The notes: generated from the letters alone by a model not told the origin. Shown: positions 9,701 to 19,000, counted from the first letter of the stretch. The stretch: 64,000 bases of DNA from JAAYAY01 sp963674575 (GCA_963674575.2 CAXXQT010000009.1:1426001-1490000); one strand, 5' to 3'. Made by a program: numbers and translations.

Positions 9701-10025
9701 TGGCACTGGCTCCCGGATTGGCCACAAAGGAGCTGAGAACGCGCCCGAGCAGCCGGGCTCGCTGCACGTTGGAAATGGGCGTGTTTGCCCGGACGGCAAG
9801 CGACACTCCGCCGCCCCCTTGGTAGTGGGTGATCATGCCTTCAATCAGCTTCGTCCCGTCAAAGATCGTCCGTGCTCCGCCGTTCTGGATGCTCACGCTC
9901 GACACGGCTAGTTGGGCGTCGACCGTGAAGTCTTCCAGTCCGGCCGTAGAGGCGCCCCCAACCAACATGGAAAGACAAATCAGCGGGGAAGCGACTATTT
10001 GGGGGAGCAACTGGAAGGTGGGCAT
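6765..10025 (-). CDS. HzsA-related PD40-repeat multihaem cytochrome c protein
   Basis: About 1086 aa. After a probable signal peptide and a jelly-roll-like N-terminal region, residues about 370-650 contain TolB/PD40-type propeller motifs (NIDGTNLRQLTDGPDNDIEP, YTPDGSIVFCSSR). Residues about 650-1080 resemble the middle and C-terminal haem region of hydrazine synthase alpha subunits. Three CxxCH haem sites are visible: CVGCH at 740, CVTCH at 793 and CAECH at 907; CSSRCH earlier is a CxxxCH variant. The family is widespread in planctomycetes that do not make hydrazine, so redox chemistry in the periplasm is all that can be inferred. The start at 10025 precedes the signal peptide; no strong ribosome site is visible. 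Confidence 0.75.
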   Translation of the reverse strand: MPTFQLLPQIVASPLICLSMLVGGASTAGLEDFTVDAQLAVSSVSIQNGGARTIFDGTKLIEGMITHYQGGGGVSLAVRANTPISNVQRARLLGRVLSSFVANPGASAKPECGPSGPGLSVRFDRPVVNRKGPDLVLFEAHKGGGFGDSFHIAPMETKPGWHGITVSDYDIGSSHVASFELPGLDLYAHTAPSRTAQAFFEGPLRNFTRSEGGFTVLATGVDLSDMGIKEGDCASGVTLRSVAGRSAFDPLAVLGLPEPLKENTLAKAPGPPRPKPFEIRDRALAGPLADCEEIVFAQRESRNDHWYGNFGHYSDGHQGHYAPASVPKSLDYFKYAFGDGGRLCRFNLRSRELTVLLDDPEGGVRDPHVHYDGQKILFSYRKGGTKTYHLYEINIDGTNLRQLTDGPDNDIEPIYTPDGSIVFCSSRCHRFVPCWKTQVATLYRCNADGSDVRMLSNNAEQENTPWMLPDGRILYMRWEYVDRNQLLYHHLWSINPDGTGVMVYFGNQYPGYAMLDAKPIPDTDRIVASFSPGHGRGEHMGYVTIVDPDRGPDDMDMTRRISDASFRDPYPLAEDLFLVADPKGIHFLTGDGRTELIYRPEQAGARWQCHEPRPLRPRRREPTMPSRYSGEEPTGRLVLSDIYEGRNMEGVKPGEIKKLLVLEQLPKPVNFSGGSEPLSMGGTFTLQRVLGTVPVEPDGSAHFEVPALRSLFFVALDENEMSVKRMQSFVTVQPGETTSCVGCHEPRTRAPHMRGLNVLAAMNRPASRIEPYENLPDVLDFCRDVQPIFDRHCVTCHNHDKREGGINLSGDRTPFYTTSYWTMFSKSLVVDGRNKYGNKPPRAIGTSASRLMSYLDASHYDVALSGQERYTIRTWIDSGAAFSGTYACLGTGMFPVDYPEEVFANRCAECHKATKASYRNVKKGALYFQFGDQQPPQPLLEKIDDIILIRHLAYFQLGESALYQSMFNLDDPEKSLYLRAPLAKSAGGLGLCGRAVFENKEDPDYRTILARVEDASHRMHQEKRFDMPGFRPNPYYVREMQLYGILPKDLAPAAAIDPYATDQAYWRTFQLRPATVGTSGINRPAP

Positions 10026-10176
10026 GGCACCAAGGCAGTTCCGGGATGGGCGGGGAAAGGGGCAGGCAGGCCCCTTATCATACCCTCCCTTGGCGTCACC
10101 CGCCAACTTCGGGGGATTGGGCAATGGGACTGCCCGCTTCAGATGCAAGAACGACTCGGAAACAAGGGGAGAGCAC

Positions 10177-10203
10177 CACAGAGGGCACAGAGGTCACGGA
10201 GGA
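10177..10203. repeat. Three imperfect 9-bp tandem units
   Basis: CACAGAGGG, CACAGAGGT and CACGGAGGA lie in tandem in the 461-bp gap between two minus-strand genes (10026-10486). Apart from this, a long hairpin and a terminator, the gap shows nothing coding. Confidence 0.7.
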
Positions 10204-10310
10204 GAATGGAAAGCCACAAAAAAACGGTTCATCCGACCGAAACGTGCGCAGGTGCAAGCTGTTGCATCGAAACAGGTTTCGACGCAGACTTTACGGGAAC
10301 AAGGGAAGCC

Positions 10311-10359
10311 AGAGAAGAGGCACCGGTACTCCGCGGCAGAGTACCGGTGCCTCTTCTCT
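10311..10359. repeat. Perfect 20-bp inverted repeat with 9-base loop
   Basis: AGAGAAGAGGCACCGGTACT at 10311-10330 and its exact reverse complement at 10340-10359 flank the loop CCGCGGCAG. There is no T tract on either side, so it is not a standard intrinsic terminator. Confidence 0.85.
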
Positions 10360-10418
10360 GATCAGCCTCGGCTCGATTCGGCGCTGGTCGGGCGAGCGCA
10401 TTCTTGAATCGGATGAAC

Positions 10419-10460
10419 CAAAAAAACTCCCTCCCGGGTATGCCAGGGAGGGAGTTTTGA
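10419..10460 (-). terminator. Intrinsic terminator of the YVTN cytochrome gene
   Basis: A 13-bp stem (10423-10435 with 10446-10458, core ACTCCCTCCC) and a 10-base loop are followed on the minus strand by a run of about seven T. It starts 28 bp past the stop codon of the gene. Confidence 0.85.
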
Positions 10461-10486
10461 ATTCTGCGACGAGAAGGAGTGGTTGA

Positions 10487-12397
10487 TTACAGGGAGCGAA
10501 CGAACTCGACCAGGTCTTTCAGGTCCTGGTCGCTGAGCGAATCGAGGTCGCTGCCGCCGGGTTTGCCGTGCTGGCCCTTCTTGAACAGGTCTTCCAGGGT
10601 GACCCAGTGGCCGTCGTGCATGTACGGTCCGGTCCGCCAGCACTCGATCAGGGTGGGCGTGTCGAAGTCGTCGCGGCGATCGTACTTGCCGCGACTCTTC
10701 ACGTCGTGCATCTGCTTGTCCGTGTAGAGCGGCTCCGGATGGCACTTGGCGCAGTTGAGCTTCTCGCCGAAGAACAGGGTCTTGCCCCGCTTGGCCGACT
10801 CGCTGAGTTGACCGTTCACGAGGGCCGGGCTCGGCACGGGCTTCAACCCCTTGAGGTACTCGTCGATCGCCTGGGCGTCTTCATCGGGACGAACGGCGAA
10901 CTGAATGTGGGTGATGCCGCTGCGAACGGCCGTCTCGGCGTCGGCCCGGACTCCGGAACCCATCGAAGGCGGCGTCTGGTGGGCGAGCAACATGCTGCGG
11001 ACGTTCTTCGGATTGCCCATGCCGTCGTTCATCAGGTCCCAGTTGAGGGCGTCAACCCGGGCATCCGGATGGCAACTCGAGCAGCTTTGCCAATGCTGGA
11101 AGCAGAGGGCCGCGTCGTGGAAGTGCATGGCGCCGCGTCGAGCCTTGGTCAACTTGGGACGGGGACCCAACTCGATCAAGGTGACCGGGCGCTTCTTCGG
11201 CGAATCGAGATCGACCACGGCGACGAGATCACTGAAGTAAACCGCCACGTAAGCCTTCCGGCCGATCACATCCAGTCCGCGGGGGCCGTTGACTTTCTTC
11301 TCGTCGGGAAGGATCGCCCAGGGGTCGCTGCTTTCCAGGCCGATGCGGCGCCGCATGCCGACCAGAAACGCCAGGTCGTTGGGGATGTCGGCCTTGATGA
11401 TCGAGGAGTAGGTTCCGCGATTGTCGTAGCGGCCGGCGGCCTTGGCTTCTTCGATCGTGTTGGGGACTTCATTGAGCTTGGCCTGCATGGCCTCCACGTC
11501 GATGACGCTCAACTCATGCGTGCCGCCGTGGGAAACGCAAATCGTCTTGCCGTCGGGAGTGACGGCCACGCCCCAGGGATTGGCCGCTCCCAGGTCGATG
11601 TCGTCGAGCAGGACCGTGTTGACCAGCTTCTTGGCCGCCACGTCGATGATGCTCATGGCGTTCGTGTTCATCCAGCCCCGTTCCAGTTGCGTGGTCGGCA
11701 TCTGGTAACGAGCGAGGATATGAACGGCATAGGCGAACTTGCCGTCGGGCGAAACGCACACCTCATGCACGCTGGAACTGCCGTTGGGCAGGCGAATGTT
11801 GGTCGGCTTGTTGGTCGCCGTATCGATTGCCGTGATCTCCGCCGCCACGTTGTACGAATCGCAAGGATCGTTCGGCAGCAGGTTTGTCACCAGCAACGTC
11901 TTGCCGTCGGGCGAGATTGCCCCATCCCACGGCTCACGCACCGTGGGCACGCGGGCGAGGGTCTTGCCGCCGGCCGTTTCGATGACCGAAACGTCGTTGT
12001 TGAACCGATTGCAGACATAGAGCGTCTTGCCGTCGGGGCTGAGCACCGGGGCTCGCGCCGAGTGGCCGGCCTCGAACGTCTTCTTCACCTCGCCGCTGGC
12101 CACGTCGATCACCGCCACGCTCCCTTCGGGCTTGGCGCAGGTGACGAAGAGCATCTTGCCTTCCGGGCAGAGGGCCAATCCGGTGGGCGGGGCGGGGCAG
12201 GCAATCGTCTTGGCGACCTTGCCCGAGGCCACGTCGACCACGGCGATCTGACCCGCATCCTGGCAGAGGACGAAGAGCGACTTGCCGTCGGGACTGGCGA
12301 CCAGATCGGTAGGCCCCTGATAGGCGGCCCCCATCGCACCGGCAGCCAGGCAGGCTAGAACCAAGAGAACGGCGAGAATCGGACAAGTGCGGGTCAT
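10487..12397 (-). CDS. Exported YVTN beta-propeller with dihaem cytochrome c domain
   Basis: About 636 aa. A signal peptide (CPILAVLLVLACLAAGAMGA) is followed by YVTN/PQQ-type propeller repeats over residues about 25-420 (motifs such as LSPDGKTLYVCN and ISPDGKTLLVTN) and a C-terminal cytochrome c part with CSSCH at 439 and CAKCH at 549. The layout resembles MauG/cytochrome c peroxidase-like proteins joined to a propeller, which suggests periplasmic electron transfer or oxidation of a bound substrate. The start at 12397 was preferred over the ATG six codons upstream because AGGAGG overlaps that earlier codon and sits correctly for the second. It is a single-gene unit with its own promoter and terminator. 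Confidence 0.8.
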   Translation of the reverse strand: MTRTCPILAVLLVLACLAAGAMGAAYQGPTDLVASPDGKSLFVLCQDAGQIAVVDVASGKVAKTIACPAPPTGLALCPEGKMLFVTCAKPEGSVAVIDVASGEVKKTFEAGHSARAPVLSPDGKTLYVCNRFNNDVSVIETAGGKTLARVPTVREPWDGAISPDGKTLLVTNLLPNDPCDSYNVAAEITAIDTATNKPTNIRLPNGSSSVHEVCVSPDGKFAYAVHILARYQMPTTQLERGWMNTNAMSIIDVAAKKLVNTVLLDDIDLGAANPWGVAVTPDGKTICVSHGGTHELSVIDVEAMQAKLNEVPNTIEEAKAAGRYDNRGTYSSIIKADIPNDLAFLVGMRRRIGLESSDPWAILPDEKKVNGPRGLDVIGRKAYVAVYFSDLVAVVDLDSPKKRPVTLIELGPRPKLTKARRGAMHFHDAALCFQHWQSCSSCHPDARVDALNWDLMNDGMGNPKNVRSMLLAHQTPPSMGSGVRADAETAVRSGITHIQFAVRPDEDAQAIDEYLKGLKPVPSPALVNGQLSESAKRGKTLFFGEKLNCAKCHPEPLYTDKQMHDVKSRGKYDRRDDFDTPTLIECWRTGPYMHDGHWVTLEDLFKKGQHGKPGGSDLDSLSDQDLKDLVEFVRSL

Positions 12398-12529
12398 GGA
12401 AAGACTCCTCCTCATCGGCTATCGGTATGATCAAAATCGGCAGGCAGGCGTTTACGGCGACGGAGGGTGGACGTGTCAGTGCCGCCGTCTCGACAACGCC
12501 CTCTGGTGGGGTGCCCAACACGAGCCTCT

Positions 12530-12558
12530 AGTATACGAGGCGCCCATGGCCGTGTCGA
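12530..12558 (-). promoter_or_regulatory. Sigma70-type promoter for the YVTN cytochrome gene
   Basis: On the minus strand TCGACA (12558-12553) and TATACT (12535-12530) are separated by exactly 17 bases, each matching five of six consensus positions. The start codon is about 130 bp downstream. Confidence 0.6.
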
Positions 12559-12655
12559 CGCGCGGACCCTAAATCCCGTTTTTTTTCCCGGCCCACCCTT
12601 TTTCCCCAGGGATGTGGTACTTTTTGCCGGTTCTCTTCCGCATTTCGTCCACCTT

Positions 12656-12740
12656 CGGAGGCTGGAGCCTGGAGGCTGGAGCCTGGAGCCTGGAGGCTGG
12701 AGCCTGGAGGCTGGAGCCTGGAGGCTGGAGGCTGTAGGCT
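12656..12740. repeat. Short tandem repeat of GGAGGCTGGAGCCT units
   Basis: Alternating GGCTGGA and GCCTGGA units run for about 80 bp in the 480-bp gap between two divergent genes (12398-12881). The tract is followed by a family B repeat containing the complementary CCTACAGCCT type of unit. Confidence 0.8.
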
Positions 12741-12772
12741 TGAGGAAACGGGACCCCGCCTCGCCAGTCGGG

Positions 12773-12860
12773 TTCGCGTCAACAACCTACAGCCTACAGT
12801 CTCCAGCCTACAGCCTTCCCCCGCCCATTTCAGCGAGTTCGCGCTTTCAAGAGTCGTTCT
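12773..12860 (+). repeat. Family B dispersed repeat, copy B1
   Basis: It contains ACCTACAGCCTACAGTCTCC and then CATTTCAGCGAG and TCAAGAGTCG. It ends directly at the ribosome-binding region of hemE. Related copies are at 23620, 32471, 35477 and (inverted) 63500. Confidence 0.7.
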
Positions 12861-12881
12861 TTTCACTTGAAGGAGTTTCGT

Positions 12882-13964
12882 GTGACCAATCCTGTCGCCA
12901 ACAAGGGGCCGCGCCCTGCCTGGGAGAACAGCCTGATGATGCGGGCCGCCCGACGCGAGCCCTGCGAGCGGACCCCCGTGTGGCTCATGCGCCAGGCCGG
13001 ACGCTACATGGCCGAGTACCGCGCCGTGCGGGCGAAGACGTCCTTCCTGGAACTCTGCAAGAGCCCCGCCTTGAGTGCCGAGGTCATGGCTACTGCCGTG
13101 GAACGGTTGGGCGTTGATGCGGCCATCATCTTCTCCGACCTGCTGCCCATCCTGGAGCCCATGGGCTTGGACCTCGAATTCGCCGCCGGCGAGGGCCCAC
13201 TGATTCACAACCCGGTGCGGTCGGGCGAAGACGTCGACCGCGTCTGCGAGTTGGACGATGTGGCGCCCCTCCATTATGTGATGGAGACCGTGACCGCCAC
13301 CCGGGCGGCCATCGACGACGGGCTGCCCATCATCGGCTTTGCCGGGGCCCCCTTCACCCTGGCGAGCTACGCCATCGAAGGGGGGTCAAGTCGCAACTAT
13401 CTTCATGCCAAATCGATGATGCTCGGCGATCGCGGCGCGTGGGACGCCCTGCTGGGCAAACTCTCCCGAGCGGTCGCCCGCTATCTCAACGCCCAGATCG
13501 ATGCCGGGGCCCAGATGGTTCAGATCTTCGATAGCTGGGTGGGTTGCCTCGGCCCGGACGACTACCGCCGCTACGTGCTGCCCCATTCCAAAGCGATCAT
13601 CGATCGCCTGCGCCCTGGCACGCCGGTCATCCACTTTGCCACCGGCAACCCGGCCCTTCTTCCCGTGCTGCGGGAGGCGGGAGGCGACGTGATCGGGATC
13701 GACTGGCGGGTTCGCCTCGACGACGCCTGGCAGGCGGTTGGCCATGACAAGGCCGTTCAAGGCAATCTCGATCCGGCGGTTCTGTTGACCGGTCCGGATG
13801 AAATCCGCCGCCGCGTGAAAGATGTGCTCGATCAGGCCGGCGGCCGCTTCGGGCATATCTTCAACCTGGGCCACGGCGTCCACAAGGAAACGCCCGTGGA
13901 AAACGCCATCGCCCTGGTGGAAGCGGTGAAGGAATTGAGCGCTCGCACCCTACCTAATGAATGA
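12882..13964 (+). CDS. hemE: Uroporphyrinogen decarboxylase
   Basis: A 360-aa enzyme that decarboxylates the four acetate side chains of uroporphyrinogen III to give coproporphyrinogen III in haem synthesis. The N-terminal signature TPVWLMRQAGRYMAEYR and the internal GFAGAPFTLASYAIEGG and HGVHKETP segments are diagnostic. The GTG at 12882 was chosen because AAGGAG lies six bases upstream; the TTG at 12867 would overlap that site. The protein has the normal family length and no anomalies. It stands alone between a repeat cluster and a convergent gene; no other haem genes are nearby, although haem proteins are encoded just upstream. Confidence 0.95.
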   Translation: MTNPVANKGPRPAWENSLMMRAARREPCERTPVWLMRQAGRYMAEYRAVRAKTSFLELCKSPALSAEVMATAVERLGVDAAIIFSDLLPILEPMGLDLEFAAGEGPLIHNPVRSGEDVDRVCELDDVAPLHYVMETVTATRAAIDDGLPIIGFAGAPFTLASYAIEGGSSRNYLHAKSMMLGDRGAWDALLGKLSRAVARYLNAQIDAGAQMVQIFDSWVGCLGPDDYRRYVLPHSKAIIDRLRPGTPVIHFATGNPALLPVLREAGGDVIGIDWRVRLDDAWQAVGHDKAVQGNLDPAVLLTGPDEIRRRVKDVLDQAGGRFGHIFNLGHGVHKETPVENAIALVEAVKELSARTLPNE

Positions 13965-14112
13965 CGAATGAGGAAAGATCAAATGTCGAAAGAAATCCGA
14001 AGGCCCAAATGACGAACGTCGTGTGTTTCGAGCTTCTGTCATTAGCCGTTCTCTCGACATTCGGATTTCGACATTCGTCATTCAGGGGCTTGGTGCGTCA
14101 AGACGCACCCTA
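13964..14112. repeat. Family E palindromic tract plus GGTGCGTC hairpin
   Basis: GACGAATG and GAAATCCGA elements recur in inverted form as TCGGATTTCGACATTCGTC, giving a long imperfect hairpin. It is followed by GGTGCGTCAAGACGCACC, a perfect 8-bp stem. The tract separates hemE from a convergent gene. Confidence 0.65.
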
Positions 14113-14124
14113 CGGGCAAACACC

Positions 14125-15237
14125 TCACCTTCGCCTTCTTCTCGGAGGCGGTTGGCGCTCTGCCGCCTCGTTGTTTGGAGCGATGTACTTGTAGTCGCCG
14201 CCGGAAAGCTGCGCCAGGTTCTCCATTCGCTCCTTGCTGCTGGGGTCTTCGTAGGCGAAGGTATGAATGGGTATGAGACTCAAGTTGAGCTGCGCAACCA
14301 GTTCTTCCGCCTCCGGATTGCCTTCGAACGTGTTGTCCTTTCTCTTTCGAACCTGGTTGAAGTCACCGTCGGAAAGAAGGAAGATCGCGTCCGGGGCAAT
14401 GGAGAAGGCCACGTAGAGCGCCTGGCGAGGATCCGTGCCGCCGCCGACCTCGGCGGTTTCGAGCCACTTGCGGATTCGCTCCTTGTTCTGCCGGGTCGCC
14501 GGTATGGTGATAGGGGTCGGCGATTCGTCGTCGAACATGCGGCGCGTCGTGTTCGAGAAGAGAATGACGTAGAACTGCTGATAGGGCGCCAGCTTGTCGA
14601 TCGAGCGGATCAGTTCGTAGCGAGCCCGATCGAAGCGGCTGTCCCGCGTCGCCTCACCCGAGCGACCCCAGTTCATGCTGGTCGACTTGTCGAGGATGTA
14701 GACGAAACGATTCCCGTGGGCGATTGTGCCGAAATACTCCGAGCCTCCTCCTGTTCCGCCGCTTCCCGCGCCTCCCTGCCAACCTCCCAGGCCACGGTCC
14801 AGCATCCCCCCGACCACCTCCAGGTCCACAGGGGCAACCAGGGGCTCGACCGGTTCGGGCCGAGTCTGCTCCAGCACCGTGCCAAGGTCGAGCGAACCCG
14901 TGTCCGCCGACGAGGTGAGCATCTCCAATTCCCCCTCCTCCGCATCCATTCGCGCAAGCAGCGAAATCGGGCCTGCGCCTCGTTGGAGAGGAAGAAGACA
15001 AAGGACAGCGATCAGCAGCGCAAGGAGATTGACAATCGCCGAAATAAGCCAGCACATGGACCACTCGGCGAGCAGTCGTCGGCGACTGGAACCCTCCGAG
15101 TCGGTGGGGTCTGACGGAGAATGAAGGTGGGGCGCTTCGGCGGGGTCAGGTGGCGGCAGGGAAGGATCAATCGATTGCCGCAATTCCGGTGGGCGCGGGT
15201 TCCGCGTGGTTCTGGGGGCTGCCGACGGGACGGACAT
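14125..15237 (-). CDS. VWA-domain protein with N-terminal membrane anchor
   Basis: A 370-aa protein: a Pro-rich N-terminus, one transmembrane segment (about residues 60-84), an acidic and Gly-rich linker, and a von Willebrand factor A domain from about residue 175. The MIDAS motif DKSTS starts at residue 183, with a later SDGDF segment supplying the other metal ligand. The C-terminus is an Arg/Pro-rich tail. Such proteins usually bind partners through a divalent metal on the periplasmic side. No MoxR ATPase or other VWA gene is adjacent, so its complex is unknown. Confidence 0.8.
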   Translation of the reverse strand: MSVPSAAPRTTRNPRPPELRQSIDPSLPPPDPAEAPHLHSPSDPTDSEGSSRRRLLAEWSMCWLISAIVNLLALLIAVLCLLPLQRGAGPISLLARMDAEEGELEMLTSSADTGSLDLGTVLEQTRPEPVEPLVAPVDLEVVGGMLDRGLGGWQGGAGSGGTGGGSEYFGTIAHGNRFVYILDKSTSMNWGRSGEATRDSRFDRARYELIRSIDKLAPYQQFYVILFSNTTRRMFDDESPTPITIPATRQNKERIRKWLETAEVGGGTDPRQALYVAFSIAPDAIFLLSDGDFNQVRKRKDNTFEGNPEAEELVAQLNLSLIPIHTFAYEDPSSKERMENLAQLSGGDYKYIAPNNEAAERQPPPRRRRR

Positions 15238-15306
15238 CTACCCACCCTGAGATGCGAGGCACGACTAGTCTACCTCCAATATATCAAGGTTGGCAGATTG
15301 GGGGCG

Positions 15307-15489
15307 TCAGCTTTGCGACGAATCCGGCGAGTTCCCCGCGATTTTGATCAGATCCACCACCTCCCAAAGCCCGGATCGATCCGGCTCCTTGATCACGATT
15401 TTCTCACCCACCTGAGCCTTTTCCTCGGGCAGGAGAACCTCGCGCTGCTCGTCGCCGTGTCGAACGGTGCACTTCTTCAACTCTTTCAC
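15307..15489 (-). CDS. Conserved-looking small protein of unknown function
   Basis: A 60-aa protein reading MKELKKCTVRHGDEQREVLL at the start and rich in charged residues, with VGEKIVIKEPDRSGLW in the middle. The GTG at 15489 is preceded six bases upstream by AAGGAG, which strongly supports translation from there rather than the GTG 27 bases earlier. The pattern suggests a small beta-barrel fold, but no family was recognised. It lies about 70 bp upstream of the VWA gene on the same strand, so the two may be cotranscribed. Confidence 0.6.
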   Translation of the reverse strand: MKELKKCTVRHGDEQREVLLPEEKAQVGEKIVIKEPDRSGLWEVVDLIKIAGNSPDSSQS

Positions 15490-16099
15490 GATGATCTCCT
15501 TGGCAAAAACAGTCACCCCGTCGGACTGGCCGACGCACTTTCAACCCCGCGGGGGTCTCAAAGTCTCGATCGCAACCCGCACGTCTTCCTTGAGAATATC
15601 GTGCTTGGAATCACCAGGGCAAGGTCTAATCGTACAGACTGGCCCGTGGAGAGCCACGTGAAAGGAGGGGACGATGCGGGGGGGCGAAGAAGCCGCGGTG
15701 CAACCTGTTACTATTCCATTAGTTAGGGGCAGCCCGGCCAATCGGCAGGTACCGCTCAACGTCAGCAATACGCTTTCGCCGCATCCGCGGTTCTCCCTTT
15801 TTCGCCAGGAAACCTCCGTCGGGCATGAACGCGGCGCTACTGGCAGTGATAGCACAGTGGATGAACGTATGGCCGAAGGCCTTCGGCCAAATCGCTCGCT
15901 CCATTCCATGACGGCGCCGCCACTCCGGGAATATCCCAGTCTCTCTGGATGCTCACGGCGATTTCCGCTAATAAGTACGTGGTTTTGGCCAGGTTTTTTT
16001 CCCGCCAAAACTGCCAGGTGTCCAACGCCACGGTGGACTCCCTGGAATTCGACGCCTCGAATCGCAGAACCGGCACAAAAAGGCACGGAGGCCTTTCTC
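15490..16099. other. Gap without a supported gene
   Basis: About 610 bp upstream of the large exported protein. A frame stays open from an ATG at 15674 with a good ribosome site, but its residues look non-coding (Trp/Arg/Pro-rich, low similarity to any protein). No repeat or RNA was recognised. Confidence 0.4.
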
Positions 16100-19000
16100 A
16101 TGACGACCCGTCGGCGACCCGCCTCTTCTCGCACTTCCATGCGCAATCATCCTGCGATCGTTGTCGTCAGTCTTGCGCTGATCTTGCCCTTTGCCACGCA
16201 GGTCGAGGCCCAAACCGGGACCAACGGCCAAGCACCGGCTCGTTCAAATTCGCTTGCCGCGGCCCTCCTTTCTTCTAAGGCAAAGCTCAAGGCGTCCAGG
16301 TCGACAACTCCTGCATCTACGGTTCCTTCCGCCACGCCCGCCGCGAGCGAAGGGCTGCCCTATTCTCATCAACCACAGGCGATGCAACCGCCCGTTGCCA
16401 ACTGGCCGCCAGCGGCGCCGATTCGCAATCAAAACATGCCCGCGTCGGTAGGTACCGGGCGCCGCACGGTTCCTGAACTGCCAAGCGATACTCCATTTCC
16501 AAGCTCCGTGAATCGTCCGGGACAACTCGTTCAACAGACTGCTAACCGGCCGTCTCCGCTGCCCGCGCCGATGGTCGCCCAAAACGGTTCGCCGGCAGCC
16601 TCGTCAACCCTGCGCGATGATGCACGACTCAACGACGTGTGCTTTGTCGATCCCCAATGCGGCTGGGCCGTCGGTGATCGCGGCACGATCTGGCGCACGG
16701 CCAACGGTGGAGCCGAATGGCATCTGCAGGCAAGCCGGGTCGAGTGTTCGCTCCACACGGTCTTCTTCCTCGATCGCCAAACCGGCTGGGCCGGCGGCGG
16801 CTACAGCCATCCCTTCACCCACACGGGAAGCGGCATCGTGCTCATGACGACCGACGGGGGCCGAACCTGGAAATCGCGAGAGCAGTCGCTCCTTCCGATC
16901 GTCAAGAAGATCCGCTTTTTCGACGCTGACCACGGCTGGGCCATCGGCAGCAGCAGTGCGGCCTGTCCGTCGGGCGTGTATCATAGCGACTCGGGCGGCC
17001 GATCGTGGAACCCCGTGCCCGGTGCCAAGCAGCCGGGGTGGACCAGCGGCGACTTCCTCGATCCGAAGACGGGCGCCCTCGTTGCCCAAACCGGCTCGGC
17101 TGCCGAGGTGCGCAGCGGCGCTATCTCGGCCAGCGAAACGCCTCGCTTCGGGCTCCGCGGCCCCCAGGCCGTCCAACTCGTGCCGCCCCACTACGGATGG
17201 CTTGTCGGTGAAGGCGGACTGGCCATGCTCACCCGCGACCTGGGCCACACGTGGCAAACGCCCACGTCGCCTATTCCGGCAGGAGCGGCCTCCCATTTCG
17301 ATTTTCACGACCTGAGCGTGCGCAACACGAAGGTCTGGATCGTGGGAGCGCCGGGCACGCGCGTGTTCTACACGCCCGACGCCGGACTCTCCTGGCAGAT
17401 CTTCCGAACCAACCACAACGCGCCCCTCCGCGCGGTCCATTTTGCCGACGATCAGCACGGCTGGGCCGTGGGCGATTTCGGCACGATCCTCGCTACCGCC
17501 GACGGCGGGCAAACCTGGCAGCGCCAACGCACGGGCGGCACCCGGGCGGCCCTGCTGGCCGTCTTTGCCGAAGAAAAGAGCCTGCCCTTGGAGCTGATCG
17601 CCAAACTGTCGGGCGATGAAGGCTATCTGAGCGTGGCCGAGATCATCGGTCGTTCGGATCCCAAACAGACACCGTCGGACGACGTGACTTCGCAGGACCG
17701 CGCCCACGAGGCCATGGTTGCGCTGGGCGGTTGCGGTGCGGAACAGGCCTGGCGATTCCCGCTCAAGCCCCACGTCTTGAAGCTCAAAGCCGACGCCGTT
17801 CTGGACGAGTGGAACCGAGCCAATGACGGTCGCGGCGCCGTCCATCTCGAAGCTTATCTCGTACGGCAGATTCGCACCTACCGTCCGGAAGTGATCGTCA
17901 CCCGCGACGCCAGTCCCACCGGCGACGATTCGCTCGGCGATCTTCTGAACCATGCCGTCATGACCGCCGTTCGAGCCGCTGCCGATCCGACCACCTACAC
18001 CGACCAGATCACCCAGGCGGGGCTCGAGCCGTGGACGGTCACCCGTGTTTTCGGAACCATGCCGGACGGACTGAGCGGCACGACGAGCGTGTCGACGGCC
18101 CAACTGGCCGCCCGGCTGGGGCGAAGCCTTGCCGACGCCGCCTCGGGCCCCCGCGGCCTGATCGAGTCGGAAATGAGCCCGCCCATCGACACGCTGGGCT
18201 TCCGCATTCTTCTGGACGAGCGTCCCGATCAGGGTGGACGGGAAGATTTCTTCACCGGGATCCTGCTCCCTCCCGGCGGTGACGCGCGGCGTCTGCTGAC
18301 CGATCCGCCGCCCGCCAACCTGGACCAGCTCCGCCGCATGGCCCAGCAGCGCCGCCACACCCAGGCCATTCTCAAGCAGGCCGGGGCCGATTCGCGAGTC
18401 GGCCAGGGAATGATCGCCCAAACCGAGGAGCTCACACGCGGCCTCGACGACGACATGGCCGCCTCCGTCCTTCATCATCTTGGCCAGAACTATTTCGCAA
18501 CCGGCCAGTGGACCATGGCCCAGGCCATGTTCGAACGCCTGGCCAACCAGTATCCCAATCACCCCCTGGCACGTTCGGCCATGCAATGGCTCGTCCAATA
18601 CTATGTGAGCGAGGAAGCCGCCTGGCGGGTCCACGGCGGTCAGCGGCTCAAGGCCCAGAACACCGAGACCCGACCGGTCGAGCCCGAGAAGTACGCTGAG
18701 GGCGTAATCGCGGCTTCCTGGGAAGCCGATCAGACAGGGCCTTTCGCCGTCCACCAGGCGTCCGCCCCCTCGGTTGATGCGAGCCGGGTGGAAGATCGCC
18801 AGCAACGAGCCTCCGCTCTCGGCAAGACCATCGAGCGTCTTCTACCCGACCTCTATGCCGAACCGTCCGTCCGCTTCCCTCTGGCCGTGAGCGATCGCAA
18901 ACGGGGCTACCCGACCCAGGCCGAACGCTACCTGATGGTTCTCCAGCGAAACGCCAGCCGCGACGACTGGTGGGCCTGCGCCCAGGGGGAACGCTGGATG

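Noticed and set aside
6765..10025. True hydrazine synthase (anammox) subunit
   Set aside because: No other hydrazine synthase subunits or anammox genes are nearby, and HzsA-like proteins occur in many other planctomycetes.
10568..12358. A 596-codon open frame opposite the YVTN cytochrome gene
   Set aside because: It has no signal peptide or domain and mirrors the propeller repeats of the real gene.
12656..12740. CRISPR-like array
   Set aside because: Units are 7-14 bp and adjacent with no spacers, and no cas gene is in the window.
15674..16099. N-terminal extension of the large exported protein
   Set aside because: The extension has a good ribosome site but reads as non-coding and would place the signal peptide 150 residues inside.
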